The notes beneath the pieces are model-generated. The model searched no databases. It had not been told where the DNA came from and worked only from the letters and a program-made list of their open reading frames with translations. Below are positions 52,427-62,920 of a DNA stretch of 64,000 bases, piece by piece. The DNA is taken from NCBI GenBank assembly GCA_964472095.1, contig CAYYIV010000013.1, positions 1-64,000 of the forward strand, written 5' to 3'. Source of the stretch: Pelagibius sp964472095 (lineage in GTDB: Bacteria; Pseudomonadota; Alphaproteobacteria; Kiloniellales; Kiloniellaceae). A program made the translations under genes and the position numbers. Numbering within the stretch: position 1 is the stretch's first letter; the number at the start of each line of letters is the position of its first letter.

Positions 52427-52441
52427 TTAAGCCTTGCTTAA
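52427..52441 (+). promoter_or_regulatory. Full consensus CtrA box upstream of cpdR
   Basis: TTAA-GCCTTGC-TTAA followed by C matches the CtrA recognition sequence TTAA-N7-TTAAC exactly. It lies 137 bases before the cpdR start codon and 23 bases after the DUF3426 stop codon. Binding by CtrA is inferred. Confidence 0.75.
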
Positions 52442-52577
52442 CCACGCGGATGGCAGTTTCACCGAAGAGGAAATGGCCGGCTTTCGGCCGGGATTCGCGG
52501 CGACATAACGCCGGTTTTGCAGCCAGCCTGCGCCGCATCCCCCCTCGCCGAAGCAGTCAGCAGGAGACGGAAAACCC

Positions 52578-52955
52578 ATGGCGCGCATTCTGGTCGCCGA
52601 AGACGATACCGCCGTTAAGAGTTTTGTCAGCCGGGCGCTGGCCCACCGCGGCCACAAGGTCACCTCGGTGGAGGACGGCGTGCAGGCGCTGGAAGCCCTC
52701 GATGGCGACAGCTTCGACCTGCTGATCACCGACATCGTGATGCCGAGCCTCGACGGCATCGGCCTGGCCCTCAAGGTCGCCAAGGACTTCCCGGCCCTGC
52801 CGGTACTGCTGATGACGGGCTACTCGGCAGAGCGCCAGCGCGCGCACAACCTCGAGGAACTGATCTGTGAGGTGATCACCAAGCCCTTCACGTTGCAGGA
52901 AATCTGCGAGGCCGCCGAGGCCGCGCTGACCGCCGAGCAGATGACCTGCCACTGA
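52578..52955 (+). CDS. cpdR: CpdR-like single-domain response regulator
   Basis: A 125-residue receiver domain with no output domain. The acidic pocket is AEDD (7-10), the phospho-acceptor is Asp52 in LLITDIVMPSLDG, followed by Thr in LMTGYS and Lys in ITKPF. In Caulobacter, unphosphorylated CpdR brings the ClpXP protease to the pole to degrade CtrA; the DIVMPxxDGI context fits CpdR. CAGGAGA precedes ATG 52578. A consensus CtrA box upstream suggests CtrA control of the gene. Confidence 0.88.
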   Translation: MARILVAEDDTAVKSFVSRALAHRGHKVTSVEDGVQALEALDGDSFDLLITDIVMPSLDGIGLALKVAKDFPALPVLLMTGYSAERQRAHNLEELICEVITKPFTLQEICEAAEAALTAEQMTCH

Positions 52956-53009
52956 GCCTCTTGTGAGCGCTCCGGGCCGGGCTGATCGGGCCGGCGGCGC
53001 CGCTTCTTC

Positions 53010-55571
53010 TCAGAACTGATCCAGCAAACGATCGAGGTAGTCGAGCTCGAGCGGTGGACGCTCGCGCTCGCCGCGGCGCCGGCGAAGCTCGTCGACGATC
53101 TCGCGGGTGCGCCGCAGTTCCATCTCGTCGGGGATCTGCACGCCCTCGCGGTTCACCTGGTTGTTGTTCGGGCCCTGGGTCTCGCGGCCCAGCGGATCGC
53201 GCTGGTTGTCGCCGGGGCGCGCACCGACCTGGCCTTCGCCTTCACCCTCGCCGGGGCTGAACATCTCCATGAACTGTTCCATCGTCGCCTGCATGCCCTG
53301 CTGCAGCTGATCGAGGGAGCGCGTCTGCGAGGGTACCGCCTGGCCCGGCTGGTTGTTGTCGAGCGATTCGCGGGCGTCGCGCATCTCGCGCTCGGCACGG
53401 CCCAGCGGGCGCGGGATCTCACCGAGCGCGTCGCCGAGTTGGCGCATCAGGTCGCCGAGACCGCGGCGCAGCTGCTCCTGGCGCTGCGCGTCCGCCCGGT
53501 TTTCGCCTTGCTGGCCCTCGCCTTCGCCCTGCTGGCCGCTCTCCTGCGAACGCTCGAAGCTGCGATCGAGCAGCTCCTGCTGCTCGCGCATCATGTTCTC
53601 CAGGTCACGCATCATGCGGGAGGCTTCCTGCATGTCGCGGTTCATCTGCTGCGCGTAGGGATTGGCACGCAGGTTCTCCAGCATGTCGCGCAGCTGGGAC
53701 AGCATCTCGCGGGCGGCATCCTTGGCGCCCGACTTGGCCAGTTCGCGCGCCCGCTCCAGCATGTCCATCAGGTCCTGGCGGTTCAGCAGCTGGCTGTTCT
53801 CCTGCATCTCCTGCTCGCTGAACTCCTGATTGCCCTGGGCCATCTGCTCTTGCATCTGCTCCACCAGCTGGTCGAGGAAGTTGTTCAGCGCCTGCTGCAG
53901 CTCTTCAATCAGGCGTTCGATCTCCTCGTCGCTGGCATCGCGCTCCAGGGCATCCATCAGCGCCTGCTGCGCCTCGCGCAGCTCACGCTCGGCGATTGCC
54001 AGTTCGCCTTCCTCGATGCGCAGCGCGGCTTCCCACAGCAGCTCCTGAACCTCGCCGATAGCCTTCTTCGAGGAGTCGTGGATCAGCCGCCGCTCGGCCG
54101 AGCGAATGGTCAGGGCGACGACGATGTCATGATAGAAGTGCTCGGGATGCTCGTAGATGCCGCTCAGGGCTTGCACCACCGGCAAGCGGCGGTCCGGATT
54201 GAGCGTCAGCTGCTTGCGCAGCTCGACCAGGGCGCGGGCCACCGGGTGGTTGAAGATGCGCTCCGGCAGCACCGTGCGCAGCGCTTCGCTGCGGCCTTCC
54301 TGGCCCGGCTGGTCTTTGGCCACCAGCTGGATTTCCACCGCCAGGCCGGCCCAGGGATGCGGTGTCAGGTCGTGATAGCTGTTGGCCTCAGCGGACTCGG
54401 GGGCGCTGCCGGGCAGCGCCAGGTCGAGCTCCATCGGCTCGGCCTCCGGCTGGTCGAGCCGGCGGACGATGGCCTTCGCCTCGGTCAGGCCGTAGTCGTC
54501 CTTGGCCTGGTAGGCGATCCGCAGGGCGGCTCGTTCCGTACGGGCCGGGGCGGACTGGAATTCGATCTCCGGCGGATTGTCCGGCAACACTTCGAGCGGC
54601 CATTCGGCCAGGGTACGGCCGTCCTGAACGATGGCGAGGCGATTGCCTTCGGTCAGGCCGTGCTCCAGTCGGTAGGCCTCATGGGCGAAGTTCTCGAAGG
54701 GCCGGGCGGTGCCGCCTACTTCCAGGCTGGGTGCGTCGCCGCCCCCTTGCACCTGGGCCAGCAGCACGCTGCCGGTCGGGATGCGCAGTGTCGCGGTCAC
54801 GGCTGGCGGCGTGCCCTCGCTGCCAGCCGGGGCTTCACCGGCACCGTGGCCGGCCTCCAGATAGAGCGGCGCCATGCCGGTGTAGGCCGGCGGATTGATC
54901 CAGGCATCCAGGCTGGGCGGCAGCTGCGGCGTGCGGTCGAAGCTCGGCGTCACCGCGGTGGCGATGCGCCCGGTCACGTTGCCCTCGGTGCTGGCCAGGC
55001 CGACCAGGATCAGCAGCACGACGAAACCGCGCAGTGCCCAGGGATCTGCGGCAGCGAGGCCCGGGCGCGGCAGCCGGACCCTGAGGCCCTTCAGGCGTGC
55101 GATCACCCGGCGCTGGTGCGCCCGCCACATCGCCCGCGCCTCGGCGTCGGCGGCGCCGGTCATCATGCGGTCGTCGAGGGCGGTCAGCGGCCGGTGGTCG
55201 AGGCCGCTGTCACGCTCGAGCCGTCGCTTGCCGGCCTGCGCGTCGGGCAGGGAAACGCACCGGATGGCGTAAGCCAGGGCGGCAATGAAGGCGACGGCGA
55301 AGGCCGCCAGGACGACGCTGTGCAGCCAACCACTGAGGGTTGGGAGCAGACCGGAGAGGGCGACGGCGAGGAAGACGCCGAGAATGCCCAGGGCCGGCCA
55401 GGCGGCAAGCCAGATGCTCTCCCAGGCGACGGCACTGCGCGCCAGGGTGAGGAGGAGGGAGAACTGGGCCAGTACCCGTCTGGCTTCGCCGGGTGTCGGC
55501 TCGGGAGTCGCCGTGGGCCTGGGGGGCCGTGCGGGCTGGGGGGTGGGACGCTCGCGCCCGGTCTCGCTCAT
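53010..55571 (-). CDS. TIGR02302/DUF4175 family membrane protein
   Basis: An 853-residue protein from ATG 55571 (CAGGAAG upstream; an in-frame GTG 55637 would add 22 residues). Two or three membrane segments near the N-terminus are followed by a periplasmic beta-rich middle (INPPAYTGMAPLYLEAG) and a long helical, Gln/Glu/Met-rich C-terminal half (LVEQMQEQMAQGNQEFSEQE, QQGEGEGQQGENRADAQRQE) ending in ELDYLDRLLDQF. Alphaproteobacteria-specific family with unknown function; the helical half suggests coiled-coil scaffolding. Confidence 0.87.
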   Translation of the reverse strand: MSETGRERPTPQPARPPRPTATPEPTPGEARRVLAQFSLLLTLARSAVAWESIWLAAWPALGILGVFLAVALSGLLPTLSGWLHSVVLAAFAVAFIAALAYAIRCVSLPDAQAGKRRLERDSGLDHRPLTALDDRMMTGAADAEARAMWRAHQRRVIARLKGLRVRLPRPGLAAADPWALRGFVVLLILVGLASTEGNVTGRIATAVTPSFDRTPQLPPSLDAWINPPAYTGMAPLYLEAGHGAGEAPAGSEGTPPAVTATLRIPTGSVLLAQVQGGGDAPSLEVGGTARPFENFAHEAYRLEHGLTEGNRLAIVQDGRTLAEWPLEVLPDNPPEIEFQSAPARTERAALRIAYQAKDDYGLTEAKAIVRRLDQPEAEPMELDLALPGSAPESAEANSYHDLTPHPWAGLAVEIQLVAKDQPGQEGRSEALRTVLPERIFNHPVARALVELRKQLTLNPDRRLPVVQALSGIYEHPEHFYHDIVVALTIRSAERRLIHDSSKKAIGEVQELLWEAALRIEEGELAIAERELREAQQALMDALERDASDEEIERLIEELQQALNNFLDQLVEQMQEQMAQGNQEFSEQEMQENSQLLNRQDLMDMLERARELAKSGAKDAAREMLSQLRDMLENLRANPYAQQMNRDMQEASRMMRDLENMMREQQELLDRSFERSQESGQQGEGEGQQGENRADAQRQEQLRRGLGDLMRQLGDALGEIPRPLGRAEREMRDARESLDNNQPGQAVPSQTRSLDQLQQGMQATMEQFMEMFSPGEGEGEGQVGARPGDNQRDPLGRETQGPNNNQVNREGVQIPDEMELRRTREIVDELRRRRGERERPPLELDYLDRLLDQF

Positions 55572-55671
55572 GCGTGCTTCCTGTCCTTCGTCCAGGCGCC
55601 TGCGGTGACGCCCCCAGAAAGCCGCAGGCTGTGTCACTTAACCTCGGAACTATAACGTTCCGTACCAGAAC

Positions 55672-57024
55672 CTAGGCCGCCCCCCGCGTTTTGCCCGCAA
55701 TTTGCCTCTTAGGATTTGTGTCTTGGGCCTGCGGCCCCGCCAGCCAGTCCGGCAGGCGGTCCTGTCCGATCATAGTGTCATAGTCCATGCGCGCGCGCAC
55801 TACCGCAGCGCGGTCGCCGCGTACCAGGATTTCCGGCGCCAGGGGCCGCGAATTGTAGGTGGACGCCATCACAAAGCTGTAAGCGCCGGCCGAGGAGAAG
55901 GCGAGCAGGTCGCCTTCGGCGACCGGCGGCAGCGGGCGCTGCCTGGCGAAGGTGTCGCTCGACTCGCAGATCGGGCCGACCACGTCGACCGACCGCAGCG
56001 TGGCCCCAGGGGCCGCCTTGAGCGGCAGAATCTCGTGCCAGGCGTCGTAGAGCGAGGGGCGGATGAGGTCGTTCATCGCCGCATCGACGATGACGAACCG
56101 GCGCGGACCATTGTCCTTCACGTAAAGCACGCGGGTCACCAGCACGCCGGCGTTGCCGACCAGCAGGCGGCCCGGCTCGAACACCAACTCGGCGTCGAGG
56201 TCTGCGACCAGCCCGCGCACCATCTCCGCATAGGCGTTGACCCGGGCGTCGGCCTCGCCGACCTCCTCGCCCTCCGGCCCGTGCCGGTAGCTGATGCCGA
56301 TGCCGCCGCCGAAGTCGAGCCGCCGCAGCGGCAAGCCGGCGCCGCGCAGCTCGCGGTAGAGGGCAATCAGGCGCTCGAAGGCGAGGCGGTAGGGCGCGAT
56401 GTCGGTCAGCTGCGAGCCGATGTGCACCGCCAGGCCGTCCACCCGGATGCCGGCGATGTCGCGGTTGGCGAGCAGGAAGTCGCGCGCCTCGCCGGCGTCG
56501 ATGCCGAACTTGGTGTCGGCCCGTCCGGTGGTGATCTTGGCATGGGTGCCGGCGTCGACGTCCGGATTGACGCGAAGCGCGACCGCCGCGGTGACGCCGC
56601 GCGCCGTCGCCACCTCGGAGAGCAGCTTCAATTCCGAAAGCGATTCGACGTTGAACTGCAGGATGCCCGCATCGAGCCCGGCGGCGAGTTCCTGCGCCGT
56701 CTTGCCGACCCCGGCGAAGACGATCTTGCGCGCCGGCACGCCGGCGGCCAGGGCGCGCCGCAGCTCGCCTTCCGAGACCACATCGGCGCCGGCGCCGAGC
56801 GCCGCGAAGGTGGCGATCACCGCCTGGTTGGAATTGGCCTTCAGCGCATAGCAGATGGTCGCCGGCAGGCCGGATAGCGCGGCGGCGAAATGCTTGTAAC
56901 CATGCTCCAGGGCGTCGGCGGAATAGCAGTAGAAAGGCGTGCCGACCTCTGCCGCCAGCGCGTCGAGGTCTACGCCGGAGGCATGCAGCCGGCCGTCACG
57001 ATAGCTGAAGTAACGATTGGTCAT
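55672..57024 (-). CDS. lysA: Diaminopimelate decarboxylase LysA
   Basis: A 450-residue fold-type III PLP enzyme. PLP Lys is in ICYALKANSNQAVI, HIGSQL and LDFGGGIGISY bind the cofactor phosphate, and CESSDTFA carries the catalytic Cys. It decarboxylates meso-diaminopimelate to lysine. It lies 40 bases after the LptM-like gene, itself overlapping argH, so argH-lptM-lysA form one leftward operon, a common alphaproteobacterial order. Confidence 0.95.
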   Translation of the reverse strand: MTNRYFSYRDGRLHASGVDLDALAAEVGTPFYCYSADALEHGYKHFAAALSGLPATICYALKANSNQAVIATFAALGAGADVVSEGELRRALAAGVPARKIVFAGVGKTAQELAAGLDAGILQFNVESLSELKLLSEVATARGVTAAVALRVNPDVDAGTHAKITTGRADTKFGIDAGEARDFLLANRDIAGIRVDGLAVHIGSQLTDIAPYRLAFERLIALYRELRGAGLPLRRLDFGGGIGISYRHGPEGEEVGEADARVNAYAEMVRGLVADLDAELVFEPGRLLVGNAGVLVTRVLYVKDNGPRRFVIVDAAMNDLIRPSLYDAWHEILPLKAAPGATLRSVDVVGPICESSDTFARQRPLPPVAEGDLLAFSSAGAYSFVMASTYNSRPLAPEILVRGDRAAVVRARMDYDTMIGQDRLPDWLAGPQAQDTNPKRQIAGKTRGAA

Positions 57025-57064
57025 CGAATCGCTTTCCTTGCCGCTCCCGGCTGGGGAACGGGCC

Positions 57065-57325
57065 TCAGTAGGACTTGGTCTTCGTGCGGCTGTCGTTGGT
57101 AAAGATCGACAGCGGGCCGGCCTCTTCGCCCTCGTTCCGGCCGTTGGGCACCACGGTCGTGGGCTCGGGATAGGCCTGTGGATAGGTGTACTGACTTTCT
57201 TCGCCCGCCGGCGGCTTGGGCGAGCCCTTCTTGCCGCAGGCGCCGAGGCCGAGCGCCAGGGGCGCAGCGACGGCCGCGGCCAGCAGCAGGCGCAGGGCGG
57301 CGCGGGTCCGCGGAGTGACGGTCAT
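57065..57325 (-). CDS. lptM: LptM-like small lipoprotein
   Basis: An 86-residue lipoprotein: signal sequence with lipobox LGAC (Cys30), immediately followed by GKKGSPKPPAGE, the hallmark of the LptM/YifL family, and a disordered tail. LptM helps assemble the LptDE lipopolysaccharide translocon in the outer membrane. ATG 57325 overlaps the argH stop codon (ATGA). Its usual place between argH and lysA supports the call. Confidence 0.85.
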   Translation of the reverse strand: MTVTPRTRAALRLLLAAAVAAPLALGLGACGKKGSPKPPAGEESQYTYPQAYPEPTTVVPNGRNEGEEAGPLSIFTNDSRTKTKSY

Positions 57326-58734
57326 AGGAAGCGCTCCTTGGCTGCGATAATGGCTTCGCGCACCCGCTCTGGCGCGGTGCCGCCGGTGCTGAGGCGGCTG
57401 GCGACTGCGTTCTCCACGGACAGCACGGAAAAGATGTCCGCGGTTATGCCCGGCTCGACGCCCTGCATCTCGCTCAGCGCCAGGTCCTCCAGGCCGCAGC
57501 CCCGGTCCTCGGCCAACTTCACGATGCTGCCGGTCACGTGGTGGGCTTGGCGGAACGGCATGCCGAGCACGCGCACCAGCCAGTCGGCCAGGTCGGTGGC
57601 GGTGAGGAAGCCGTGCGCCGTGGCGGCCTTCAGCGCCGCGCGGTTCGCCTTCATGTCGGCGATCATGCCGGTCATCGCCGTGACGCAGAGCTGCAGGGTG
57701 TCGGCGGCGTCGAACAGTGGCTCCTTGTCCTCCTGCATGTCCTTGCCGTAGGACAGCGGCAGCCCCTTCATGACGATCAGCAGGCTGTTGAGCGCGCCGA
57801 TCACGCGGCCGGCCTTGCCGCGGATCAACTCGGCGGCGTCGGGGTTGCGCTTCTGCGGCATGATCGAGCTGCCGGTGGTGAAGGCGTCCGACAGGGTGAC
57901 GAAGCGGAAGCCGGCTGAGCACCACAGTACGATTTCCTCGGAGAGGCGCGACAGGTGCAGCGCGACGATGGCGCCGGCAGCGAGGAATTCCATGGCATAG
58001 TCGCGGTCGGAGACGGCATCGATGGAGTTGGCCATCGGGCGGTCGAAGCCGAGCGTGGTGGCGGTCGCCTCGCGGTCGATGTCGAATGAGGTGCCGGCGA
58101 GCGCGGCGGCGCCGAGCGGCGATTCGTTCATCCGCCGGCGGCAGTCCTGCAGGCGTCCGCGGTCGCGGCCCAGCATCTCCACGTAAGCCAGCATGTGGTG
58201 GCCGAAGGTCACCGGCTGGGCGGCCTGCAGGTGGGTGTAGCCCGGCATCACGGTATCGGCCTCGGCCTCGGCTTGGTCGATCAGCACGGCCTGCAGTGCG
58301 CGCAGGGCGTCCTCCAGACGGTCGGCGGCATCGCGCGTCCACAGGCGCACGTCGGTCGCCACTTGGTCGTTGCGCGAGCGCGCAGTGTGCAGCCGCCCGG
58401 CGGCATCGCCGATCAGCTCGCTGAGGCGCGCCTCCACGTTCATGTGGATGTCTTCCAGGCTGGTTTTGAAAACGAAGTCGCCGGCCTCGATCTCCGCCAG
58501 GATCGTGTCCAGTCCGGCCAGGATGGCGGCGCCGTCGTCCTGGCCGATAATGCGCTGATGTACCAGCATGGTGCAGTGCGCCTTGGACCCGGCAATGTCT
58601 TGGGCGTAGAGTCGCCGGTCGAAGCCGATGGAGGCGTTGATCTGCTCCATCACTTCGGCCGGGCCGCCGGCGAAGCGGCCGCCCCACATGCTGTTGGCCC
58701 CGGTGCTGTCGGGGCCATTTTGCGGGTTCTTCAT
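57322..58734 (-). CDS. argH: Argininosuccinate lyase ArgH
   Basis: A 470-residue fumarase-superfamily lyase with the catalytic GSSIMPQKRNPDAAELIRG motif, HTARSRNDQVATDVRLW and GYTHLQAAQPVTFGHH. It splits argininosuccinate into arginine and fumarate. ATG 58734 gives a family-typical length; an in-frame ATG at 58776 adds 14 residues and is possible. Faces tlpA with a short divergent gap. Confidence 0.95.
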   Translation of the reverse strand: MKNPQNGPDSTGANSMWGGRFAGGPAEVMEQINASIGFDRRLYAQDIAGSKAHCTMLVHQRIIGQDDGAAILAGLDTILAEIEAGDFVFKTSLEDIHMNVEARLSELIGDAAGRLHTARSRNDQVATDVRLWTRDAADRLEDALRALQAVLIDQAEAEADTVMPGYTHLQAAQPVTFGHHMLAYVEMLGRDRGRLQDCRRRMNESPLGAAALAGTSFDIDREATATTLGFDRPMANSIDAVSDRDYAMEFLAAGAIVALHLSRLSEEIVLWCSAGFRFVTLSDAFTTGSSIMPQKRNPDAAELIRGKAGRVIGALNSLLIVMKGLPLSYGKDMQEDKEPLFDAADTLQLCVTAMTGMIADMKANRAALKAATAHGFLTATDLADWLVRVLGMPFRQAHHVTGSIVKLAEDRGCGLEDLALSEMQGVEPGITADIFSVLSVENAVASRLSTGGTAPERVREAIIAAKERFL

Positions 58735-58801
58735 CGTTCCGCCTTGGGTGGGCAGCTTTTGCGTCTTGGCGTTCATTGGCCCTTAGGAGGCTCTCGCGTC
58801 C

Positions 58802-59446
58802 ATGCTCAGCACAGTCGGGGTCATAAGAAAAACCCTTGCGGCCGTCGGGCTCGCCACGCTGGTCCTCGCCCAGTCATTCCCCGCGACCGCGCGGGAGCAG
58901 CTGTCGGCGTCCGGCGGCAAGCCGTCGGCCCCAGAGGGCCCGTTCGCCGAGAACTTTACCTTCTCGGACCCGCCGGTGCCAGCGCCGAGCGTGGGCTTCG
59001 AGACGCTGCAGGGCGAGCCGGTGACCCTGGCCGATTTCGAGGGTCAGGTGGTGCTGGTCAACTTCTGGGCCACCTGGTGCGCCCCTTGCGTGGAGGAGAT
59101 GCCGTCGCTTGAGCGCCTGCACCAGGCCTTGGTGGGCGAGGGCTTCGCCGTGCTGGCGGTCTCCCAGGATCGTGGCGGGTCCACCGCGGTGGCGCCCTTC
59201 CTCGGCCGCCTCGACCTGCAGCAGCTGCCGGTCTACCTGGATTCAATGGGGGTGCTCGCGCGCGCCTTCGCACTCAAGGGCCTGCCGACCTCCTTCCTGA
59301 TCGATCGCGAAGGCCGGGTGCGGGCCGGGCTGGTCGGCCCGGCCGAGTGGGATTCGCAGGCGGCCATGGACTTCATCCGCCACTATCTCGGCGGTGAGGC
59401 CGGCGCTCCGGACGGAGATGCCGATCTGACAAATACCTCCGGTTGA
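58802..59446 (+). CDS. TlpA-type thioredoxin-like protein
   Basis: A 214-residue membrane-anchored or exported thioredoxin-fold protein. The N-terminal hydrophobic segment (LAAVGLATLVLAQSFPATA) is a signal or anchor; WATWCAPC holds the redox Cys pair and KGLPTSFLIDREG the cis-Pro. It reduces periplasmic disulfides, commonly for cytochrome c or cytochrome oxidase assembly. AGGAGG before ATG 58802. Divergent from argH, the usual alphaproteobacterial neighbour. Confidence 0.9.
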   Translation: MLSTVGVIRKTLAAVGLATLVLAQSFPATAREQLSASGGKPSAPEGPFAENFTFSDPPVPAPSVGFETLQGEPVTLADFEGQVVLVNFWATWCAPCVEEMPSLERLHQALVGEGFAVLAVSQDRGGSTAVAPFLGRLDLQQLPVYLDSMGVLARAFALKGLPTSFLIDREGRVRAGLVGPAEWDSQAAMDFIRHYLGGEAGAPDGDADLTNTSG

Positions 59447-59562
59447 AAATCACGCAATTTCTCTTTGTTTACACGCCAAGCTTGTCGGCTGCGACCGGCA
59501 TAGCCAAGATAGGGCTGCCGCAGACGTCTGCTTCGCCTCTCGCCGCCGAGGAGGGCCTGGAC

Positions 59563-60231
59563 ATGGGATTTGCCGTTCCGCGTGCGTGGAGCCGCCTCCG
59601 GGCGCTGCTGCTCACCGCCGCCATCGCGGGGTTCTGCCTTGTCGGCATCCCGAAGCCGGCCGTCGCCGACGATCCGATGGTCTTCGACGTGCTGCGCGAT
59701 GGCAGCAAGGTCGGCGAGCACCGCCTGGTCTTCGAGCGCGAGAACAGCACCCTGAAGGTATCGGTGGAAACCGCCATGACGGTGAAGTTCGCCTTCCTCA
59801 CGGTGTTCCGCTACGAACACAAGCGCATCGAGCGCTGGCGCGACGGCGAACTCGAATCCCTCGCCGGCATGACCAACGATGACGGCACGGCGTACGAGAT
59901 CTCCATCGTGCGCAAGGAGGGGCACTACAGCCGCACTGTGAACGGAGCCGAGGAAGAACTCACTGGCCCGGTGGCGGTCGACAGCCTGTGGAGCAAGGAC
60001 CGGCTCAGCGCCGGCCAGCTGTTCTCGGCAGCCAGCGACAAGGTCTACCGGGTGCGCAGCGACCTCATGGGCCGGGAAACCATCGAGGCCAGTGGCGGCC
60101 CGGTCGAGGCCGAGCACTACAAGCTCTCCGGCGAACTCGACCGCGACCTCTGGTACGGCCCGACCGGCGAGCTGCTGAAAATCAAGTACGAGAGTGCAGA
60201 AGGCGAGACCTTCGAGTTCGTGCGCCGCTGA
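59563..60231 (+). CDS. DUF6134 family exported protein
   Basis: A 222-residue protein with an N-terminal signal segment (ALLLTAAIAGFCLVGIPKPA) and a beta-rich mature part starting FDVLRDGSKVGEHRLVFERE, with AFLTVFRYEHKRIERWRDGE, the DUF6134 pattern. Probably a periplasmic barrel-like binding protein; no ligand known. GAGGAGGG before ATG 59563 was used; the frame extends upstream to 59443 without similarity. Convergent with hbd. Confidence 0.83.
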   Translation: MGFAVPRAWSRLRALLLTAAIAGFCLVGIPKPAVADDPMVFDVLRDGSKVGEHRLVFERENSTLKVSVETAMTVKFAFLTVFRYEHKRIERWRDGELESLAGMTNDDGTAYEISIVRKEGHYSRTVNGAEEELTGPVAVDSLWSKDRLSAGQLFSAASDKVYRVRSDLMGRETIEASGGPVEAEHYKLSGELDRDLWYGPTGELLKIKYESAEGETFEFVRR

Positions 60232-60255
60232 TGCGGCCGGCGGACGCCCGCGCCG

Positions 60256-61164
60256 TCAGCGCGTCGGGACCGGGATGTCGGTCGAGTAGTCGTAGAAGCC
60301 GCGGCCGGCTTTCTTGCCGAGCCAGCCGGCCTCGACGTACTTCACCAGCAGGGGGCAGGGTCGGTACTTGCTGTCGGCGAGGCCGTCGTAGAGCACGTGC
60401 ATGATCGACAGGCAGGTGTCGAGGCCAATGAAGTCAGCCAGCTCCAGCGGGCCCATCGGGTGGTTGGCGCCCAGCTTCATGGCGGTGTCGATGGAACTCA
60501 CCGAGCCGACGCCCTCGTAGAGGGTGTAGACCGCCTCGTTGATCATCGGCAGCAGGATTCGGTTCACGATGAAGGCCGGGAAGTCCTCCGCCGTGGCGGT
60601 AGTCTTGCCGAGCCGGTCGGCAAGCTGGCGCACGGTCTCGAAGGTCGGCTCATCGGTGGCGATGCCGCGGATCAGCTCGACCAGCTGCATCAGCGGCACC
60701 GGGTTCATGAAGTGCATCCCCATGAACTTCGCCGGTCGGTCGGTGACCGAGGCAAGCCGCGTGATGGAGATCGACGAGGTGTTGGAGCATATCAGCGCGC
60801 TCGGCTTCAGCTTCGGGCAGAGCGCCTTGAAGATCTCGCGCTTGATCTCTTCGTTCTCGCTGGCGGCCTCGATGACGATGTCGCTGTCGGCGAACATCTC
60901 CAGGCCGGTGCCGCAGGAGATGCGCCCCAGGGCGGCATCCTTGTCGGCGGCGGAAATGATCTCGCGCTTGACTTGGCGATCCATGTTGCGGGAGATCGTG
61001 GTGATCGCCTTTTCCGCCGCTTCCGCGGAGACGTCGGAGAGCTTGACCTGGTACCCGGCCAAGGCACCGACATGCGCGATGCCGCTGCCCATCTGCCCGG
61101 CGCCAATGACGCCGATGGACTTGATCTCGTTCGGGCCCTCGGTGGGCGCGTCCTGTTGTGCCAT
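60256..61164 (-). CDS. hbd: 3-hydroxybutyryl-CoA dehydrogenase
   Basis: A 302-residue NAD-dependent dehydrogenase: Rossmann motif IGVIGAGQMGSGIAHV, SNTSSISITRLA, catalytic His in MGMHFMNPVPLM with partner Glu in LVELIRG, and NRILLPMINEA. It interconverts acetoacetyl-CoA and (S)-3-hydroxybutyryl-CoA, opposite stereochemistry to PhaB in this window, so it serves butanoate/fatty acid metabolism rather than PHB. ATG 61164 was preferred to TTG 61173. It lies 74 bases downstream of etfA. Confidence 0.94.
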   Translation of the reverse strand: MAQQDAPTEGPNEIKSIGVIGAGQMGSGIAHVGALAGYQVKLSDVSAEAAEKAITTISRNMDRQVKREIISAADKDAALGRISCGTGLEMFADSDIVIEAASENEEIKREIFKALCPKLKPSALICSNTSSISITRLASVTDRPAKFMGMHFMNPVPLMQLVELIRGIATDEPTFETVRQLADRLGKTTATAEDFPAFIVNRILLPMINEAVYTLYEGVGSVSSIDTAMKLGANHPMGPLELADFIGLDTCLSIMHVLYDGLADSKYRPCPLLVKYVEAGWLGKKAGRGFYDYSTDIPVPTR

Positions 61165-61238
61165 GTGGTCCAAGATGCCTTTATTCTAAAGAGCCGGGCG
61201 CGGCCGCCGTCCCCGCGACGGGCGGCCTGGAGTCCGGC

Positions 61239-62170
<932 letters not shown>

Positions 62171-62171
<1 letters not shown>

Positions 62172-62920
62172 CAGATCACCTTCGCTTCGTTGCGCAGCTT
62201 GTCGATCAGTTCGGCGACCGAGGCGACCTTCACGCCGGCCTTGCGCGCCGGCGGCTCGTTCACAGAGACGACGGTCAGGCGCGGGCTGACGTCAACGCCG
62301 AGATCGGCCGGGGTGACGCTGTCGATCGGCTTCTTCTTCGCCTTCATGATGTTGGGCAGCGAGGCGTAGCGCGGCTCGTTGAGGCGCAGGTCGGTGGTCA
62401 CCACTGCCGGCAGCTTGAGCTCCAGCTTCTCCAGTCCGCCGTCCACCTCGCGGGTGACGGCGAAGCTGCCGTCCGTCTTCTCGATCTTCGAAATGAAGGT
62501 ACCCTGCGGCCAGCCGAGCAGCGCAGCCAGCATCTGGCCGGTCTGGTTGTTGTCGTTGTCGACGGCCTGCTTGCCGAGGATGACCAGCTCGGGGCCCTCC
62601 TTCTCGACCACCGCCTTCAGCAGCTTGGCCACGGCCAGCGGCTCCGGGTCGCCTTCGCAGAGGATCAGGATGCCGCGGTCGGCGCCCATCGCGAGCCCGG
62701 TGCGCAGGGTCTCCTGCGCCTGGGCCGAGCCGGCGGAGACCACGATCACCTCGCTGGCAGTGCCGGCCTCTTTCAGGCGCACGGCGGCCTCGACGGCGAT
62801 TTCGCAGAAGGGGTTCATGGCCATCTTCACGTTGGCCGTTTCCACCCCCGTCTTGTCCGCCTTCACGCGGACCTTCACGTTGGCGTCGATGACGCGCTTG
62901 ATCGGTACGAGAACCTTCAT
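62171..62920 (-). CDS. etfB: Electron transfer flavoprotein beta subunit
   Basis: A 249-residue ETF beta subunit with the N-terminal MKVLVPIKRVIDANVKVRVK, the AMP-site ILGKQAVDNDNNQTGQMLAA and the ETF-beta signature DLRLNEPRYASLPNIMKAKK. It binds AMP and pairs with EtfA. A near-consensus promoter lies about 130 bases upstream and would drive etfB-etfA-hbd. Confidence 0.95.

Noticed and set aside
53439..55655. 738-codon open frame on the plus strand across the TIGR02302 gene
   Set aside because: It is exactly antisense to a recognisable family protein; high GC codon bias makes long antisense frames common. Its product is low-complexity without motifs.
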